A stretch of DNA of 64,000 nt, from the NCBI GenBank assembly GCA_947453155.1, contig CANGFE010000001.1, positions 1-64,000 of the forward strand, in the 5' to 3' direction. The stretch comes from Beijerinckiaceae bacterium. Lineage in GTDB: Bacteria; Pseudomonadota; Alphaproteobacteria; Rhizobiales; Beijerinckiaceae. Both the position numbers and the translations under genes were made by a program. This document shows positions 10,358-23,325 of this stretch, one piece after another; the first letter of the stretch is position 1, and the number at the start of each line of letters is the position of its first letter. The notes beneath the pieces were generated by a model. That model was not told the DNA's origin, did not search any database, and worked only from the letters and a program-made list of their open reading frames with translations.

Positions 10358-10693
10358 ATGCAGACTGTTTTGATCGTCATCCACCTGATGGTGGTGGTTG
10401 CCCTTGTCATCGTCGTCCTCCTGCAGCGTTCTGAAGGTGGGGCTCTTGGCATTGGTGGCGGCGGCGGCTTGATGACAGGGCGTGGTCAGGCCAATGCGCT
10501 GACACGCGCCACGGCCGTTCTGGCGACCATTTTCTTTATCACGTCGATTGGCCTGACACTTCTGGCCAATTGGGGCCGCGCGCCGACCTCCGTCATCGAC
10601 AAGGTCGCGCCAGCCCAAAGTGCTCCAGCTGGCAGCGATTTGCTCGACCAGCTCAAGGGCATCGACCAGCGCGCTCCTGCGGCGCCGAAGTAA
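10358..10693 (+). CDS. secG: Protein translocase subunit SecG
   Basis: Small inner-membrane subunit of the SecYEG translocon. The 111-residue product starts MQTVLIVIHL; an upstream start at 10322 adds 12 polar residues and is unlikely because the first membrane helix should begin at the N-terminus. Two hydrophobic helices (about residues 3-22 and 53-72) flank the conserved LLQRSEGG and a glycine-rich loop near residues 25-45. An Ala/Pro-rich cytoplasmic tail follows. The tpiA-secG-pyrG order is typical of alphaproteobacteria. An intrinsic terminator follows. Confidence 0.94.
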   Translation: MQTVLIVIHLMVVVALVIVVLLQRSEGGALGIGGGGGLMTGRGQANALTRATAVLATIFFITSIGLTLLANWGRAPTSVIDKVAPAQSAPAGSDLLDQLKGIDQRAPAAPK

Positions 10694-10705
10694 GACACCA
10701 ACACC

Positions 10706-10730
10706 AAGGGCCGGATTTTCCGGCCCTTTT
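10706..10730 (+). terminator. Intrinsic terminator after secG
   Basis: A perfect 9-base stem (10706-10714 with 10720-10728) with a 5-base loop ends in TTTT, 13 bases past the secG stop. Confidence 0.85.
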
Positions 10731-10819
10731 CATTTCGTCCCCCGGTTTCCCGCGCAACCACTGTGGAAACATCGGGCAGGGCGCTTTTTCCGCTTTCCGA
10801 TTCGGCTTTTGAGGGATAG

Positions 10820-12460
<1,641 letters not shown>

Positions 12461-12502
12461 TTTCGATCGGATGGCTTCGCTTATCGAAGCCTGACATGCT
12501 AG

Positions 12503-12530
12503 CCTGACGGGACGTTTCTCCCGTCAGGAG
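12503..12530 (+). promoter_or_regulatory. Perfect hairpin that covers the ribosome binding site of the next gene
   Basis: A 10-base perfect inverted repeat (12503-12512 with 12519-12528, loop CGTTTC) ends inside the AGGAG at 12526-12530, eight bases before the ATG at 12539. In RNA it would hide part of the ribosome site. It has no T tract, so it is a weak candidate for a pyrG terminator. It may be a translational control element; function is inference. Confidence 0.5.
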
Positions 12531-12538
12531 TTCACCCC

Positions 12539-13420
12539 ATGCCGCGCGCGATTGATCACATCGTTCATGCATCCCGCGATTTGGCAGCAGAGGCTGAGTT
12601 TTATCGCAAGCTTGGCTTTACTCTGGGGGCTCGCAACCATCATCCGTGGGGCACGGAAAATCACATCATCCAGTTCGCCGATCATTTCATCGAATTGATC
12701 TCGCGTGGTCCGGGGTTTCGTGCCCCTGTCGATCTTGATCCGCACACATTCTCATTTGCGGGCTTCGTTTCCCAGCAGCTCGACAAAGGTGAAGGCGTGT
12801 CCATGTTGGCATTTGCCACACCAGATGCCGCGTCAGATCGCAAGGTCTTTAAATCCGCAGGCTTGGGCGATTTCGAAAGTTTTCATTTCGAACGCAAGGG
12901 CAAGCGTGCGGATGGTGGCGATAGCCATGTTGCGTTTACTTTGGCCTTTGCCCATTCCAAGCTCATGCCAGACATTGGGTTCTTCACCTGTCAGCAGCAT
13001 TTCCCCGAAGAGTTTTACTCAGCCTCATTGCAATCGCATGCCAATGGAGCCGTCGGTGTCTGTGGGATTGTTTTGGTTGCGGACAATCCCTCCGCCCATG
13101 CGGAATTTTTGTCAGGTGTAACGGGCCAGCGCGAGATGCTCGCCACCTCGTTGGGCATTGATTTGGAAGTGGCGGATGAACAAAGCATCGAAGTCCTGAC
13201 CGAGGCGGCCTTTGCCCAAAAGTTCGGGAGTGGCCTGTTGGATCGGCCGGCGCATGCGCCTCATGTGGCGGCGATCCGGATTGCGGTGCGCGATCTGGGC
13301 GCCTGCGCCGAGATTCTTGAGGACAATAGCGTGCCTCATCAGGCCTTTGGCCACAGACTGGTGGTTCCACCCCAAGCTGCCTTCGGGGTCGCACTGGCCT
13401 TCGAGGCCGAGACGGTGTAG
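12539..13420 (+). CDS. VOC-superfamily glyoxalase-like protein, substrate unknown
   Basis: The 293-residue protein begins AIDHIVHASRDL, the first strand and metal-His segment of the vicinal oxygen chelate fold, and matches the 'Glyoxalase-like domain' type that covers the N-terminal half. A second, weaker VOC half runs from about residue 160 (VCGIVLVADNPSAHAEF) to the end. Typical members bind a metal and act on small carbonyl or aromatic compounds; the substrate here cannot be read from the sequence. It lies between pyrG and kdsA, 39 bases before kdsA, so those two may share a transcript. The ribosome site lies in a hairpin. Confidence 0.75.
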   Translation: MPRAIDHIVHASRDLAAEAEFYRKLGFTLGARNHHPWGTENHIIQFADHFIELISRGPGFRAPVDLDPHTFSFAGFVSQQLDKGEGVSMLAFATPDAASDRKVFKSAGLGDFESFHFERKGKRADGGDSHVAFTLAFAHSKLMPDIGFFTCQQHFPEEFYSASLQSHANGAVGVCGIVLVADNPSAHAEFLSGVTGQREMLATSLGIDLEVADEQSIEVLTEAAFAQKFGSGLLDRPAHAPHVAAIRIAVRDLGACAEILEDNSVPHQAFGHRLVVPPQAAFGVALAFEAETV

Positions 13421-13459
13421 GCCTCGGCCAACGAATTTTGAGCTTTTCGAGGGTTTCAC

Positions 13460-14302
13460 ATGCAGGCCAAGGCGGATGTCACCATCGGCACAGGTGCGGG
13501 CGCGGTTACATTTGGCAACCGCCGTCCGCTCGCCCTTATGGCGGGTCCTTGCGCGCTGGAAAGCCGCGAGCATGCGCTGACCATGGCGGCGGCGCTGAAA
13601 GAGATCACCCAAAAGCTCGGCATTGGCCTCGTCTATAAAAGCTCTTTCGACAAAGCCAATCGCACCTCGCTTGAGGGTCGTCGCGGTTTGGGTCTGAAGC
13701 AGGCGCTGCCCGTGTTTGCCGAAATCAAAGAAAAGTTTGGTCTGCCCATCGTCACTGACGTGCATGAAAATGATCAATGCGCGATTGCCGCAGAAGTCGT
13801 CGATGTTCTTCAGATTCCGGCCTTCCTTTGCCGTCAGACAGATTTGCTCTTGGCAGCAGCGGCCACAGGCAAGCCCGTCAACGTCAAGAAGGGCCAGTTT
13901 CTGGCCCCTTGGGATATGAAGAATGTCGTTGCCAAGGTGACGGGCGCGGGCAATCCGAATGTGCTGGTGACAGAACGTGGCGCGAGCTTTGGCTACAACA
14001 CACTTGTCTCGGACATGCGCTCGCTGCCGATCATGGCGGAACAAACCGGCGCGCCGGTGATTTTTGATGCGACCCATTCGGTGCAGCAACCGGGCGGGCA
14101 GGGCACATCATCGGGTGGTCAGCGCGAATTCGTGCCCGTTCTGGCGCGTGCTGCTGTGGCGGTTGGTGTCGCGGGTGTCTTTATCGAGTCGCATGACAAT
14201 CCGGCGCAGGCTTTTTCGGATGGCCCCAATCAGGTGCCGCTGAAAGAGATGGAAGCTCTGTTGCGCCAGCTCATGGCCTTCGACGCCATCGCCAAGGCCT
14301 GA
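13460..14302 (+). CDS. kdsA: 3-deoxy-D-manno-octulosonate 8-phosphate synthase KdsA
   Basis: Condenses phosphoenolpyruvate and arabinose 5-phosphate to KDO 8-phosphate for lipopolysaccharide core. The 280-residue barrel has [10 protein letters not shown] near residue 26; Cys at this position marks the metal-dependent class, whereas metal-independent enzymes carry Asn. [10 protein letters not shown] binds PEP near residue 58, and [12 protein letters not shown] and the ESHDNP segment complete the active site. Its presence shows a KDO-containing outer membrane. Gene order pyrG-kdsA-eno is common in alphaproteobacteria. Confidence 0.97.
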   Translation: MQAKADVTIGTGAGAVTFGNRRPLALMAGPCALESREHALTMAAALKEITQKLGIGLVYKSSFDKANRTSLEGRRGLGLKQALPVFAEIKEKFGLPIVTDVHENDQCAIAAEVVDVLQIPAFLCRQTDLLLAAAATGKPVNVKKGQFLAPWDMKNVVAKVTGAGNPNVLVTERGASFGYNTLVSDMRSLPIMAEQTGAPVIFDATHSVQQPGGQGTSSGGQREFVPVLARAAVAVGVAGVFIESHDNPAQAFSDGPNQVPLKEMEALLRQLMAFDAIAKA

Positions 14303-14339
14303 CACACAAGTGTCACATGCGCCTGCTGAAAGCACGGCC

Positions 14340-15167
14340 ATGAATGAGACGCCTTTTTCCTATGTCGATTCCAACACCCCGCTGATGAGGCGAGTGCTGA
14401 TCCGCGCGCTCGAAGAAATCACAGGCGCGAGGGCGGTTGAAAAGCTCTATCTCGAAAACCGCGCACGGATGCAGCCGGGCGAAAACTGGTTTCGCGCTTG
14501 TCTTGATACTTTGCGCGTATCGATTGAATTTGATCAGCAGCAATTGGCGAAAGTTCCACGCCAAGGCCCGTTGATTTTTGTCTCCAATCATCCCTTTGGG
14601 GTCCTGGATGGGATCGCAATGAGCTGGATCGCCAGTCTTGTGCGCGAGGATTTTCTGGTGCTCACCAATGCGGTGCTTTTGCGTGCACCGGAAGTTGCGC
14701 CCTATGTTTTGCCGGTTGATTTTGATCCGACCCCGCAAGCCACCAAAACCAATGTCGAGAGCCGTGCTAAAGCACGTCAACATCTGGCGCGTGGTGGTTG
14801 CGTTGTGATTTTTCCGGCAGGTGCCGTCTCGACGTCGCCGGATTTTTTCGGACGAAAGCCAGCGGTGGATTCACGTTGGCAGCCGATTGCCGCGTCGCTG
14901 GCTGAAAAGGTCAATGCGACCATCGTGCCCGTACATTTCATCGGGCAGAATTCGCGGCTCTTCCAAATGATGAGCCATATTCATCCGATGTTGCGTCTAG
15001 CGCTTTTCTTCCATGAGTTGCGTCGACACGTTGGCAAGCACGTTGAAGTGCGGATCGGTGAGCCTGTCGCTTACGAAGAATTACCTAAGTTCGAGAGCCG
15101 GCAGGCTTTGTCAGATCACTTGCAATCTCTCAGCTCGTCATTGCGAGCGGAGCGAAGCAATCCATAG
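14340..15167 (+). CDS. PlsC-like lysophospholipid acyltransferase family protein with a repeat-derived C-terminus
   Basis: The 275-residue protein (285 if GTG 14310 is used) has the glycerolipid acyltransferase signature: an NHPFG block near residue 80 (an NHx4D-type motif, with Asp in GVLDG) and an IFPAG block near residue 160, followed by an IVPVHFIGQNS strand. This resembles the acyltransferase domain of ornithine-lipid or 'haemolysin'-type enzymes. The last nine residues (LRAERSNP and stop) are encoded by a palindromic repeat, so the original stop was probably elsewhere. The acyl acceptor is unknown. It begins shortly after kdsA, probably in the same operon. Confidence 0.78.
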   Translation: MNETPFSYVDSNTPLMRRVLIRALEEITGARAVEKLYLENRARMQPGENWFRACLDTLRVSIEFDQQQLAKVPRQGPLIFVSNHPFGVLDGIAMSWIASLVREDFLVLTNAVLLRAPEVAPYVLPVDFDPTPQATKTNVESRAKARQHLARGGCVVIFPAGAVSTSPDFFGRKPAVDSRWQPIAASLAEKVNATIVPVHFIGQNSRLFQMMSHIHPMLRLALFFHELRRHVGKHVEVRIGEPVAYEELPKFESRQALSDHLQSLSSSLRAERSNP

Positions 15168-15228
15168 CACCAATCTATGAGCGTTAGCGCACTGGATTGC
15201 CGCGTCGCCTTCGGCTCCTCGCAATGAC
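15137..15228. repeat. Palindromic intergenic repeat (ATTGCGAG...GCAATCC type)
   Basis: Left arm GTCATTGCGAG (15137-15147) pairs with CTCGCAATGAC (15218-15228), and the inner arm GCAATCCA (15157-15164) pairs with TGGATTGC (15193-15200). This ~92-base mosaic repeat resembles the dispersed elements common in many proteobacterial genomes. It supplies the last residues and the stop of the acyltransferase gene, and lies between that gene and the convergent queF, where the hairpin could also stop transcription in both directions. Confidence 0.8.
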
Positions 15229-15240
15229 GGGGCTGCTGTT

Positions 15241-17161
<1,921 letters not shown>

Positions 17162-17167
17162 TCAGAG

Positions 17168-17190
17168 GGGCGGTCTTCGGGCCGCCCTTT
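17168..17190 (+). terminator. Terminator-like hairpin after eno
   Basis: GGGCGG (17168-17173) pairs with CCGCCC (17182-17187) over an 8-base loop and is followed by TTTGTCTTT. It lies seven bases after the eno stop and before the dusB start. Confidence 0.6.
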
Positions 17191-17207
17191 GTCTTTCGGA
17201 GCTTTTT

Positions 17208-18224
17208 GTGTCCTCACCGCTCACCATCGGTCCTGTTCAACTTGCTGGACGCGCGATCCTCGCGCCTATGTCCGGCGTGACCGATATTGGCATGCGCCGC
17301 ATTGCGCATCGTTATGGCGCGTCGCTTGTTGTGTCTGAGATGGTTGCCTCGGATGAATATGTGAAGGGCGACGAGGAAAACCGTATCCGCGCCGAAGGGC
17401 AGGGCGTCACACCCCATGTTGTGCAAATTGCCGGATGCAATCCCCATTGGATGGGTGAAGCCGCGCGACTTGCCGAGCAATCAGGTGCCGACCTTGTCGA
17501 TATCAACATGGGCTGCCCGGCCAAACGCGTGACGGGTGGCTATGCGGGATCAGCTTTGATGCGCGATCTCGACCACGCACTCTCCTTGGTGCGCGCGACG
17601 GTTGCGGCGGTAAAAATACCTGTGACGCTGAAAATGCGTCTAGGTTGGGATGATGCGACGAAAAATGCACCAGAACTCGCACGCCGAGCGCAGGCTGAAG
17701 GCGTGCAGCTTGTGACTGTGCATGGGCGCACGCGCCAGCAATTTTATAAGGGGTGCGCCGATTGGTCCGCCATTCGTGCTGTGCGTGAGGCCATTACCAT
17801 TCCGCTGATCGCCAATGGCGATTGCGAAACTCTGGATGATGCGCGCGCCATGCTTGCGGCGTCTGGTGCTGATGGCGTCATGATCGGCCGTGCAGCGCTC
17901 GGTCGGCCTTGGTTGATCGGTGAGATCGCGCATGGGCTCGATTCATCTGCTGTGGCAGTACCAAGCTTGCAGGGGCGGGGTGAAGCCGCCCGCGAGCATT
18001 TGGAGACTTTGGTGGAGCTGATGGGCGAGCACTCTGGCCTGCGCCATGCGCGCAAGCATCTGGCGGCCTATGTGGATCATGTCGGCGGGCAGCATCCAGC
18101 TCGCGCCTCAGATCGTATACGTCTCGTAACCACCGAGAATGTCAGCGATGCAAAAGGCCTTCTTGCCTCTTTCTTCAACGCAGCGGAGGATGGGGCTGGC
18201 CTCGTCGCGCGTCCGGCTGCGTGA
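17208..18224 (+). CDS. dusB: tRNA-dihydrouridine synthase DusB (NifR3 family)
   Basis: FMN enzyme that reduces specific uridines in tRNA D-loops. The 338-residue product starts at GTG 17208 ([26 protein letters not shown]); a longer frame through the eno 3' end is an artefact of overlap. The catalytic Cys is in the [12 protein letters not shown] segment near residue 100; ANGDC near residue 200 and [16 protein letters not shown] near 225 bind FMN phosphate. The gene is the classic nifR3 that heads the alphaproteobacterial ntrB-ntrC operon, and ntrB begins 4 bases after its stop. Confidence 0.96.
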   Translation: MSSPLTIGPVQLAGRAILAPMSGVTDIGMRRIAHRYGASLVVSEMVASDEYVKGDEENRIRAEGQGVTPHVVQIAGCNPHWMGEAARLAEQSGADLVDINMGCPAKRVTGGYAGSALMRDLDHALSLVRATVAAVKIPVTLKMRLGWDDATKNAPELARRAQAEGVQLVTVHGRTRQQFYKGCADWSAIRAVREAITIPLIANGDCETLDDARAMLAASGADGVMIGRAALGRPWLIGEIAHGLDSSAVAVPSLQGRGEAAREHLETLVELMGEHSGLRHARKHLAAYVDHVGGQHPARASDRIRLVTTENVSDAKGLLASFFNAAEDGAGLVARPAA

Positions 18225-18228
18225 GATC

Positions 18229-19371
18229 ATGGATGCTCAAGCCCCCACAATGACCCTAGCTGATAGCTCCGGCTTTGCCCCCACATCGCAGCTTCTGTTC
18301 AACGCTCTGCCGCATCCCGTGCTGGCGGTTTCTGGCGCGGGGGTGATTTGCGACGCCAATGTGGCCGCAGAAACCTTCTTCCAGCTGAGTCGGACCATGC
18401 TCATGCGGCTCAAGCTTGAGGATATTCTACCTTTCGGCTCGCCCCTTCTGTCGGCGGTCGAACATGCTCTGGAGCGCGGGTCGGTCGTCAATGAATATCG
18501 TGTCGATATCGGGACGCCCCGGATCGGCACGGAGCGGGTGGTCGATATCAATGTGGCTCCGGTCTCAGCGGGTGCTGAAGGCGTAGTCATTATGCTTCAA
18601 GAACGTACAATTGCCGATAAAATGGACAGGCAGCTGACGCATCGTGGGGCAGCCCGTTCGGTCACGGCTCTGGCAGCCATGCTCGCCCATGAGATTAAAA
18701 ACCCACTGTCGGGCATCCGCGGGGCCGCCCAGCTTTTGGAGCCGGGGATCACCGAGGACGACCGTTCGCTGACCCGCTTGATCTGTGACGAGACGGACCG
18801 GATTGTGAAGCTTGTCGACCGGATGGAGATCTTCTCCGACGAGCGGCCCATCGAGCGTGAGAGCGTCAATATTCACGCCGTGCTCGATCATGTGAAACGC
18901 GTCGCTCAAGCCGGTTTTGCGCGCCATATCCGCGTGGCAGAGCGGTATGACCCATCTTTGCCGCCGGTTTTTGGCAATCGCGACCAGCTGGTGCAGGTGC
19001 TCCTCAACCTTGTCAAAAATGCCGCCGAGGCTTTGGGCGAGGATGCCATTGACGGGGAAATCGAATTGACGACGGCCTTTCGTCCTGGCGTGCGTCTGCG
19101 CACGCCAGGCGCCACCTCTCCGGTGAGCCTGCCACTCGAAATCTGCGTTCACGACAATGGGCCCGGTGTGGCACCAGATATTGCCGCACATCTCTTCGAT
19201 CCCTTTGTAACCAACAAATCTTCCGGAACTGGCCTCGGTCTTGCACTCGTAGCTAAGATCATTGGTGATCACGGCGGCATCGTCGAATGTGAATCCTATC
19301 CGCGCAGAACCACCTTCCGGGTTCTGCTGCCCATGTTCCAACCGCGCGACGGTCGGGCAGGGGCGGAATAG
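18229..19371 (+). CDS. ntrB: Nitrogen-regulation sensor histidine kinase NtrB
   Basis: Cytoplasmic kinase/phosphatase for NtrC, controlled by PII. The 380-residue protein starts [10 protein letters not shown] four bases after dusB; longer starts inside dusB are unlikely. A PAS domain spans about residues 20-130. The phospho-accepting His lies in [11 protein letters not shown] near residue 155. The ATPase domain has an N-box VKNAAEAL near 262, DNGPG near 308 and the [12 protein letters not shown]2 box near 335. No membrane helix is present. It precedes ntrC, as expected. Confidence 0.96.
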   Translation: MDAQAPTMTLADSSGFAPTSQLLFNALPHPVLAVSGAGVICDANVAAETFFQLSRTMLMRLKLEDILPFGSPLLSAVEHALERGSVVNEYRVDIGTPRIGTERVVDINVAPVSAGAEGVVIMLQERTIADKMDRQLTHRGAARSVTALAAMLAHEIKNPLSGIRGAAQLLEPGITEDDRSLTRLICDETDRIVKLVDRMEIFSDERPIERESVNIHAVLDHVKRVAQAGFARHIRVAERYDPSLPPVFGNRDQLVQVLLNLVKNAAEALGEDAIDGEIELTTAFRPGVRLRTPGATSPVSLPLEICVHDNGPGVAPDIAAHLFDPFVTNKSSGTGLGLALVAKIIGDHGGIVECESYPRRTTFRVLLPMFQPRDGRAGAE

Positions 19372-19429
19372 GGGTTTGGCGAACTGTCGGGATGATGCCC
19401 CGCATCAGCGGGCTTGAGGAGAATTGGGA

Positions 19430-20917
19430 ATGGCGACCGGACATATCCTCGTTGCCGATGATGATGCGGCGATCCGCACCGTGCTCAGTCAGGCGCTCAC
19501 ACGCGCGGGCTATGAAGTGCGGGTGACGGGCACGGCTGGCACGCTCTGGCGTTGGGTGCAGGCCGGGGAAGGCGATCTTGTCATCACCGATGTCGTCATG
19601 CCCGACGAAAATGCTTTTGAAGTTTTGCCGCGCATCAAGGAATTGCGCCCCGATCTGCCGATCATCGTGATGAGCGCGCAAAATACTTTCATGACGGCCA
19701 TCAAGGCCTCTGAACGTGGCGCCTATGATTATCTTCCAAAACCCTTCGATCTGAAGGAACTTGTTGCCATTGTGCAGCGCGCGATGAGCGAGCCGCGTGC
19801 ACGCCCGAGCGCCCCAAAAGCGGAAGAATTGGAAGGCATGCCGCTGGTGGGACGCTCACCCGCGATGCAGGAAATTTATCGAACGCTGGCCCGTCTCATG
19901 CAGACCGATCTCACCGTGATGATCACAGGTGAATCCGGCACGGGTAAAGAGCTTGTTGCGCGGGCTCTGCATGATTACGGCAAGCGCCGCGAAGGTCCCT
20001 TTGTTGCGATCAACATGGCCGCCATTCCGCGCGATCTGATCGAAAGCGAATTGTTTGGCCATGAGAAGGGCGCGTTCACGGGCGCCAATGCGCGCTCGGC
20101 CGGTCGCTTTGAGCAGGCGGAAGGCGGCACGCTCTTCCTCGATGAAATCGGCGATATGCCGATGGAAGCGCAAACCCGTTTGCTGCGCGTCTTGCAGCAG
20201 GGTGAATATACGACGGTGGGTGGCCGCACCCATATCAAGACCAATGTGCGCATCGTGGCGGCGACCAACAAGGATTTGCGCATCCTCATTCAGCAGGGTC
20301 TCTTCCGCGAAGATTTGTTCTTCCGCTTGAATGTCGTGCCCCTGCGCTTGCCGCCGTTGCGCGAGCGCACCGAAGATATTCCAGATCTCGTTCGCCACTT
20401 CTTTAAGCTCGCGGCGGCTGAAGGCCTGCCTCAGAAGCATATGGAAGGCGCAGCTATGGAGCGCATGAAGCGCTATCGTTGGCCGGGCAATATTCGCGAA
20501 CTCGAAAATCTAATCCGTCGCCTCGCCGCGCTCTATCCGCAGGAATTGGTCTCCGATCAGCTGGTTGAGTTAGAGCTTGGACATGATGCGCCTCTGGCCA
20601 CGCGGGCGACCGCAGCTGCGCCTGGCGGCGCCTCGGCCGCGGCTCCCACAGCGGGTGCTGGGGAAGAGGATTCAACCCTGATGGCCTCGGTTGAGCACCA
20701 TCTGACGGCCCTGTTCCGCACCCACGGGGAACAATTGCCGCCGCCCGGTCTCTATCACCGCATCCTGCGTGAGATTGAAATCCCGCTCATTTCGGCGGCC
20801 CTCTCGGCCACGCGGGGCAACCAGATCAAGGCGGCTGAGCTGCTAGGCCTCAATCGCAATACTTTGCGCAAAAAGGTCCGAGACCTCGATATCCGCCTGA
20901 TGCGCTCACCGCGCTAG
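19430..20917 (+). CDS. ntrC: Nitrogen-regulation response regulator NtrC (sigma-54 activator)
   Basis: Activates sigma-54 promoters of nitrogen-assimilation genes when phosphorylated by NtrB. The 495-residue protein starts at ATG 19430 behind a GAGGAG site. The receiver domain holds the phosphoacceptor Asp in LVITDVVMP near residue 54 and the Lys in LPKPFDL near 103. The AAA+ domain has GESGTGKE near residue 168, an intact GAFTGA loop near 212 and [10 protein letters not shown] near 235. A Fis-type helix-turn-helix closes the protein ([19 protein letters not shown]). A strong terminator follows. Confidence 0.97.
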   Translation: MATGHILVADDDAAIRTVLSQALTRAGYEVRVTGTAGTLWRWVQAGEGDLVITDVVMPDENAFEVLPRIKELRPDLPIIVMSAQNTFMTAIKASERGAYDYLPKPFDLKELVAIVQRAMSEPRARPSAPKAEELEGMPLVGRSPAMQEIYRTLARLMQTDLTVMITGESGTGKELVARALHDYGKRREGPFVAINMAAIPRDLIESELFGHEKGAFTGANARSAGRFEQAEGGTLFLDEIGDMPMEAQTRLLRVLQQGEYTTVGGRTHIKTNVRIVAATNKDLRILIQQGLFREDLFFRLNVVPLRLPPLRERTEDIPDLVRHFFKLAAAEGLPQKHMEGAAMERMKRYRWPGNIRELENLIRRLAALYPQELVSDQLVELELGHDAPLATRATAAAPGGASAAAPTAGAGEEDSTLMASVEHHLTALFRTHGEQLPPPGLYHRILREIEIPLISAALSATRGNQIKAAELLGLNRNTLRKKVRDLDIRLMRSPR

Positions 20918-20941
20918 GGGCGGCCTAAAGGCGAGATTTAG

Positions 20942-20970
20942 AGGCGGGGAGCCCAGCCCCCGCCTTTTTT
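20942..20970 (+). terminator. Intrinsic terminator after ntrC
   Basis: An 8-base GC stem (20942-20949 with 20958-20965) is followed by six T residues, 25 bases after the ntrC stop. It separates the dusB-ntrBC unit from ntrYX. Confidence 0.88.
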
Positions 20971-21075
20971 CTTGCGCGTAGTCGCCCTATTTCCCCTTGC
21001 AGCGCCCGGAAATTGTCGCAATCTTGCAACAGTGTAGTATGATTGCCACGCATATTGACGAGCTGGGGAAGCTTA

Positions 21076-23322
21076 ATGGCGACAGCCGAAACCATGCTGG
21101 GGAAGAAGGCACCCTTTTATCAGGGTGAACGCCGCTTCTTGTCGCGTTTTGGTCCGGTGGTTGTGACGCTGGCTGTTGCGCTCGGCATTTTCACTGTTCT
21201 GGTCTTTGCCGATTACACACCGATTGTGCCGACCACCCAGGTTGTCCTGTCGCTGTTTCTCGCAAATGCCATCACCATCCTCATTCTGCTGGGCATTCTG
21301 GTTGCCGAAGTGTGGCGGCTTGTGCGCGCCTATCAGGCGGGCGCGGCTGGGGCAGGGCTGCATGTGCGCATCGTCGGCCTCTTCTCGGGGATTGCCGCGG
21401 CGCCCGCGATCATCATTGCTGTGGTTGGCTCAATCACGCTGGAGCGCAGTCTGAACCCCGCCTTCATGCAGGACGTGCGCGGCTTCGTGTTGAATACAGC
21501 AGAGGCGGCGCGGCTGTTTCGTGAAGCCCAATGCCGCTCGCTCTTGCAAGAGTCCCGGCTGATGTCGAGTGACCTCGATCGTATCAAGCCGATCTATGAC
21601 AATGAGCGCGAGAAATTCCGCGAGTTCTTCTCTGGGCGCTCAAAAATTTTGGGCTTTACGACGGCTATTTTGATCAAGGCAGATGGCACGGTTTTGGAAA
21701 AAGCTGACACGGGTCTCGCCGAACAGCGCTTTGTCCCCCCGGATGCGTCGGATTTTGATGATGCCAATCGCAACGAGCCATTGTGTCTCGTCTTGGACGA
21801 GGGCCGCACCTTCGTTGCGCTGCGTGATCTCACCAATATTGAAAATGCCTATCTCTATGTCGCGCGCCCCGTTGATCCTTTCGCGGTGAATTTTCCCGCG
21901 CAAGCGGCGAGCCTGATCGCGCTCTATGAGAGCTTTGACGCGCATCGCAACAATATCCAGCTCGCCTTTGCGACCATGTATGTCCTGCTCGCTTTGGTCA
22001 TGCTGCTGTCGGCGACTTGGCTTGGACTGTCGTTTGCCAATCGTCTGGTCAGTCCGATCCGCCGCCTCATTGCCGCGACCGACCAAGTGTCGACAGGCAA
22101 TCTCTATGTGCAAGTGCCGGTCAATCGATCAGAGGGCGATCTCGCGCATCTGGGTGAGACCTTTAACAAGATGACCTCTGAATTGCGCTTGCAGCAAAAT
22201 CGATTGATTGCAGCCAGCAATATGATCGATGAGCGCCGCCTGTTTACCGAAGCAGTGCTGTCCGGCGTGCCTGCTGCGGTGATCGGCATTGATGACAAGG
22301 GTCTGGTGACGGTTCTCAATCCGTCCGCGCTGAAATTATTTGACGCGTCAGAGCTCAACCCAGACGCGGTTTTGGGGAAATCGATCGAGCAAGTGATCCC
22401 GGAATTAACCGCGACTTTGACCGAGGCCCGCGAGAAGCGGCAACGTCTGCATCAAGCGCAAATCACCATATTGCGCAATGGTCGGGAGCGTATCTTCAAT
22501 GTGCGCATTTCGACGGAACCTTCTGCCCCAGTCGAGCAATTCTATGTTGTGACACTTGATGACATGACAGATCTCGTTTCTGCACAACGCACCTCGGCTT
22601 GGGCTGATGTGGCGCGACGCATTGCCCATGAGATCAAAAATCCTCTGACGCCCATTCAGCTCTCCGCGGAGCGCATCAAGCGCAAATATGGGAAAGTGAT
22701 CACGCAAGATCGTGAGATTTTCGACCAATGCACGGATACGATTGTTCGACAGGTCGATGACATTAAGCGCATGGTTGATGAATTCTCCTCTTTCGCACGC
22801 ACGCCCAAGCCGCGTTTGGAAGAAGAAGATGTCAATGTCACCGTGAAGCAAGTTCTCTTCTTGATGAAGGTCGGGCACCCCGAAATTACCTTTATCGAAG
22901 ATATTCCCGAAGAACCTTTGCGCGCTCAATTTGACCGTCGCCTGATAGCTCAGGCGCTCACCAATATTGTCAAAAATGCCACAGAAGGTTTGGCCGCGCG
23001 GGAGGGTGAAGACCGCGAGCCCGGCAAGATCAAAGTTTCTGTCCATCCCGAGGATGACAAGATTGTCGTGGAAGTCAGTGATAATGGAATTGGTTTCCCG
23101 ACCGAAAATCGCCAGCGCTTGCTTGAGCCCTATATGACGACGCGCGCTGAAGGCACGGGTCTTGGCCTCCCCATTGTCGCCAAGATTTTGGAAGACCACG
23201 GTGGCGGCATTGAACTGCTGGACGCCGAATGGGGCCAAGGTGCGCGTGTGAGACTTTATTTCCCGATTCAGAAAGAAGTGGCGGAATTTACATCTGCCAT
23301 TCTTCCATCAGAAAAGGCGTAA
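21076..23322 (+). CDS. ntrY: Membrane sensor histidine kinase NtrY
   Basis: Sensor of the NtrYX two-component system, linked in alphaproteobacteria to nitrogen and redox control and envelope processes. The 748-residue protein starts MATAETMLGK behind GGGGAAG. Three membrane helices near the N-terminus (about 25-45, 57-80, 105-130) and one near 300-325 enclose a periplasmic domain of about 165 residues. A HAMP region, a PAS domain (about 380-490), the His in [14 protein letters not shown] near 520 and an ATPase domain with TGLGLPIVAKI near 698 follow. ntrX begins three bases after its stop. Confidence 0.96.
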   Translation: MATAETMLGKKAPFYQGERRFLSRFGPVVVTLAVALGIFTVLVFADYTPIVPTTQVVLSLFLANAITILILLGILVAEVWRLVRAYQAGAAGAGLHVRIVGLFSGIAAAPAIIIAVVGSITLERSLNPAFMQDVRGFVLNTAEAARLFREAQCRSLLQESRLMSSDLDRIKPIYDNEREKFREFFSGRSKILGFTTAILIKADGTVLEKADTGLAEQRFVPPDASDFDDANRNEPLCLVLDEGRTFVALRDLTNIENAYLYVARPVDPFAVNFPAQAASLIALYESFDAHRNNIQLAFATMYVLLALVMLLSATWLGLSFANRLVSPIRRLIAATDQVSTGNLYVQVPVNRSEGDLAHLGETFNKMTSELRLQQNRLIAASNMIDERRLFTEAVLSGVPAAVIGIDDKGLVTVLNPSALKLFDASELNPDAVLGKSIEQVIPELTATLTEAREKRQRLHQAQITILRNGRERIFNVRISTEPSAPVEQFYVVTLDDMTDLVSAQRTSAWADVARRIAHEIKNPLTPIQLSAERIKRKYGKVITQDREIFDQCTDTIVRQVDDIKRMVDEFSSFARTPKPRLEEEDVNVTVKQVLFLMKVGHPEITFIEDIPEEPLRAQFDRRLIAQALTNIVKNATEGLAAREGEDREPGKIKVSVHPEDDKIVVEVSDNGIGFPTENRQRLLEPYMTTRAEGTGLGLPIVAKILEDHGGGIELLDAEWGQGARVRLYFPIQKEVAEFTSAILPSEKA

Positions 23323-23325
23323 AGC

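Noticed and set aside
13112-14089. Minus-strand open frame of 325 codons opposite the VOC gene and kdsA
   Set aside because: It spans two convincing genes in the other direction and shows no recognisable domain.
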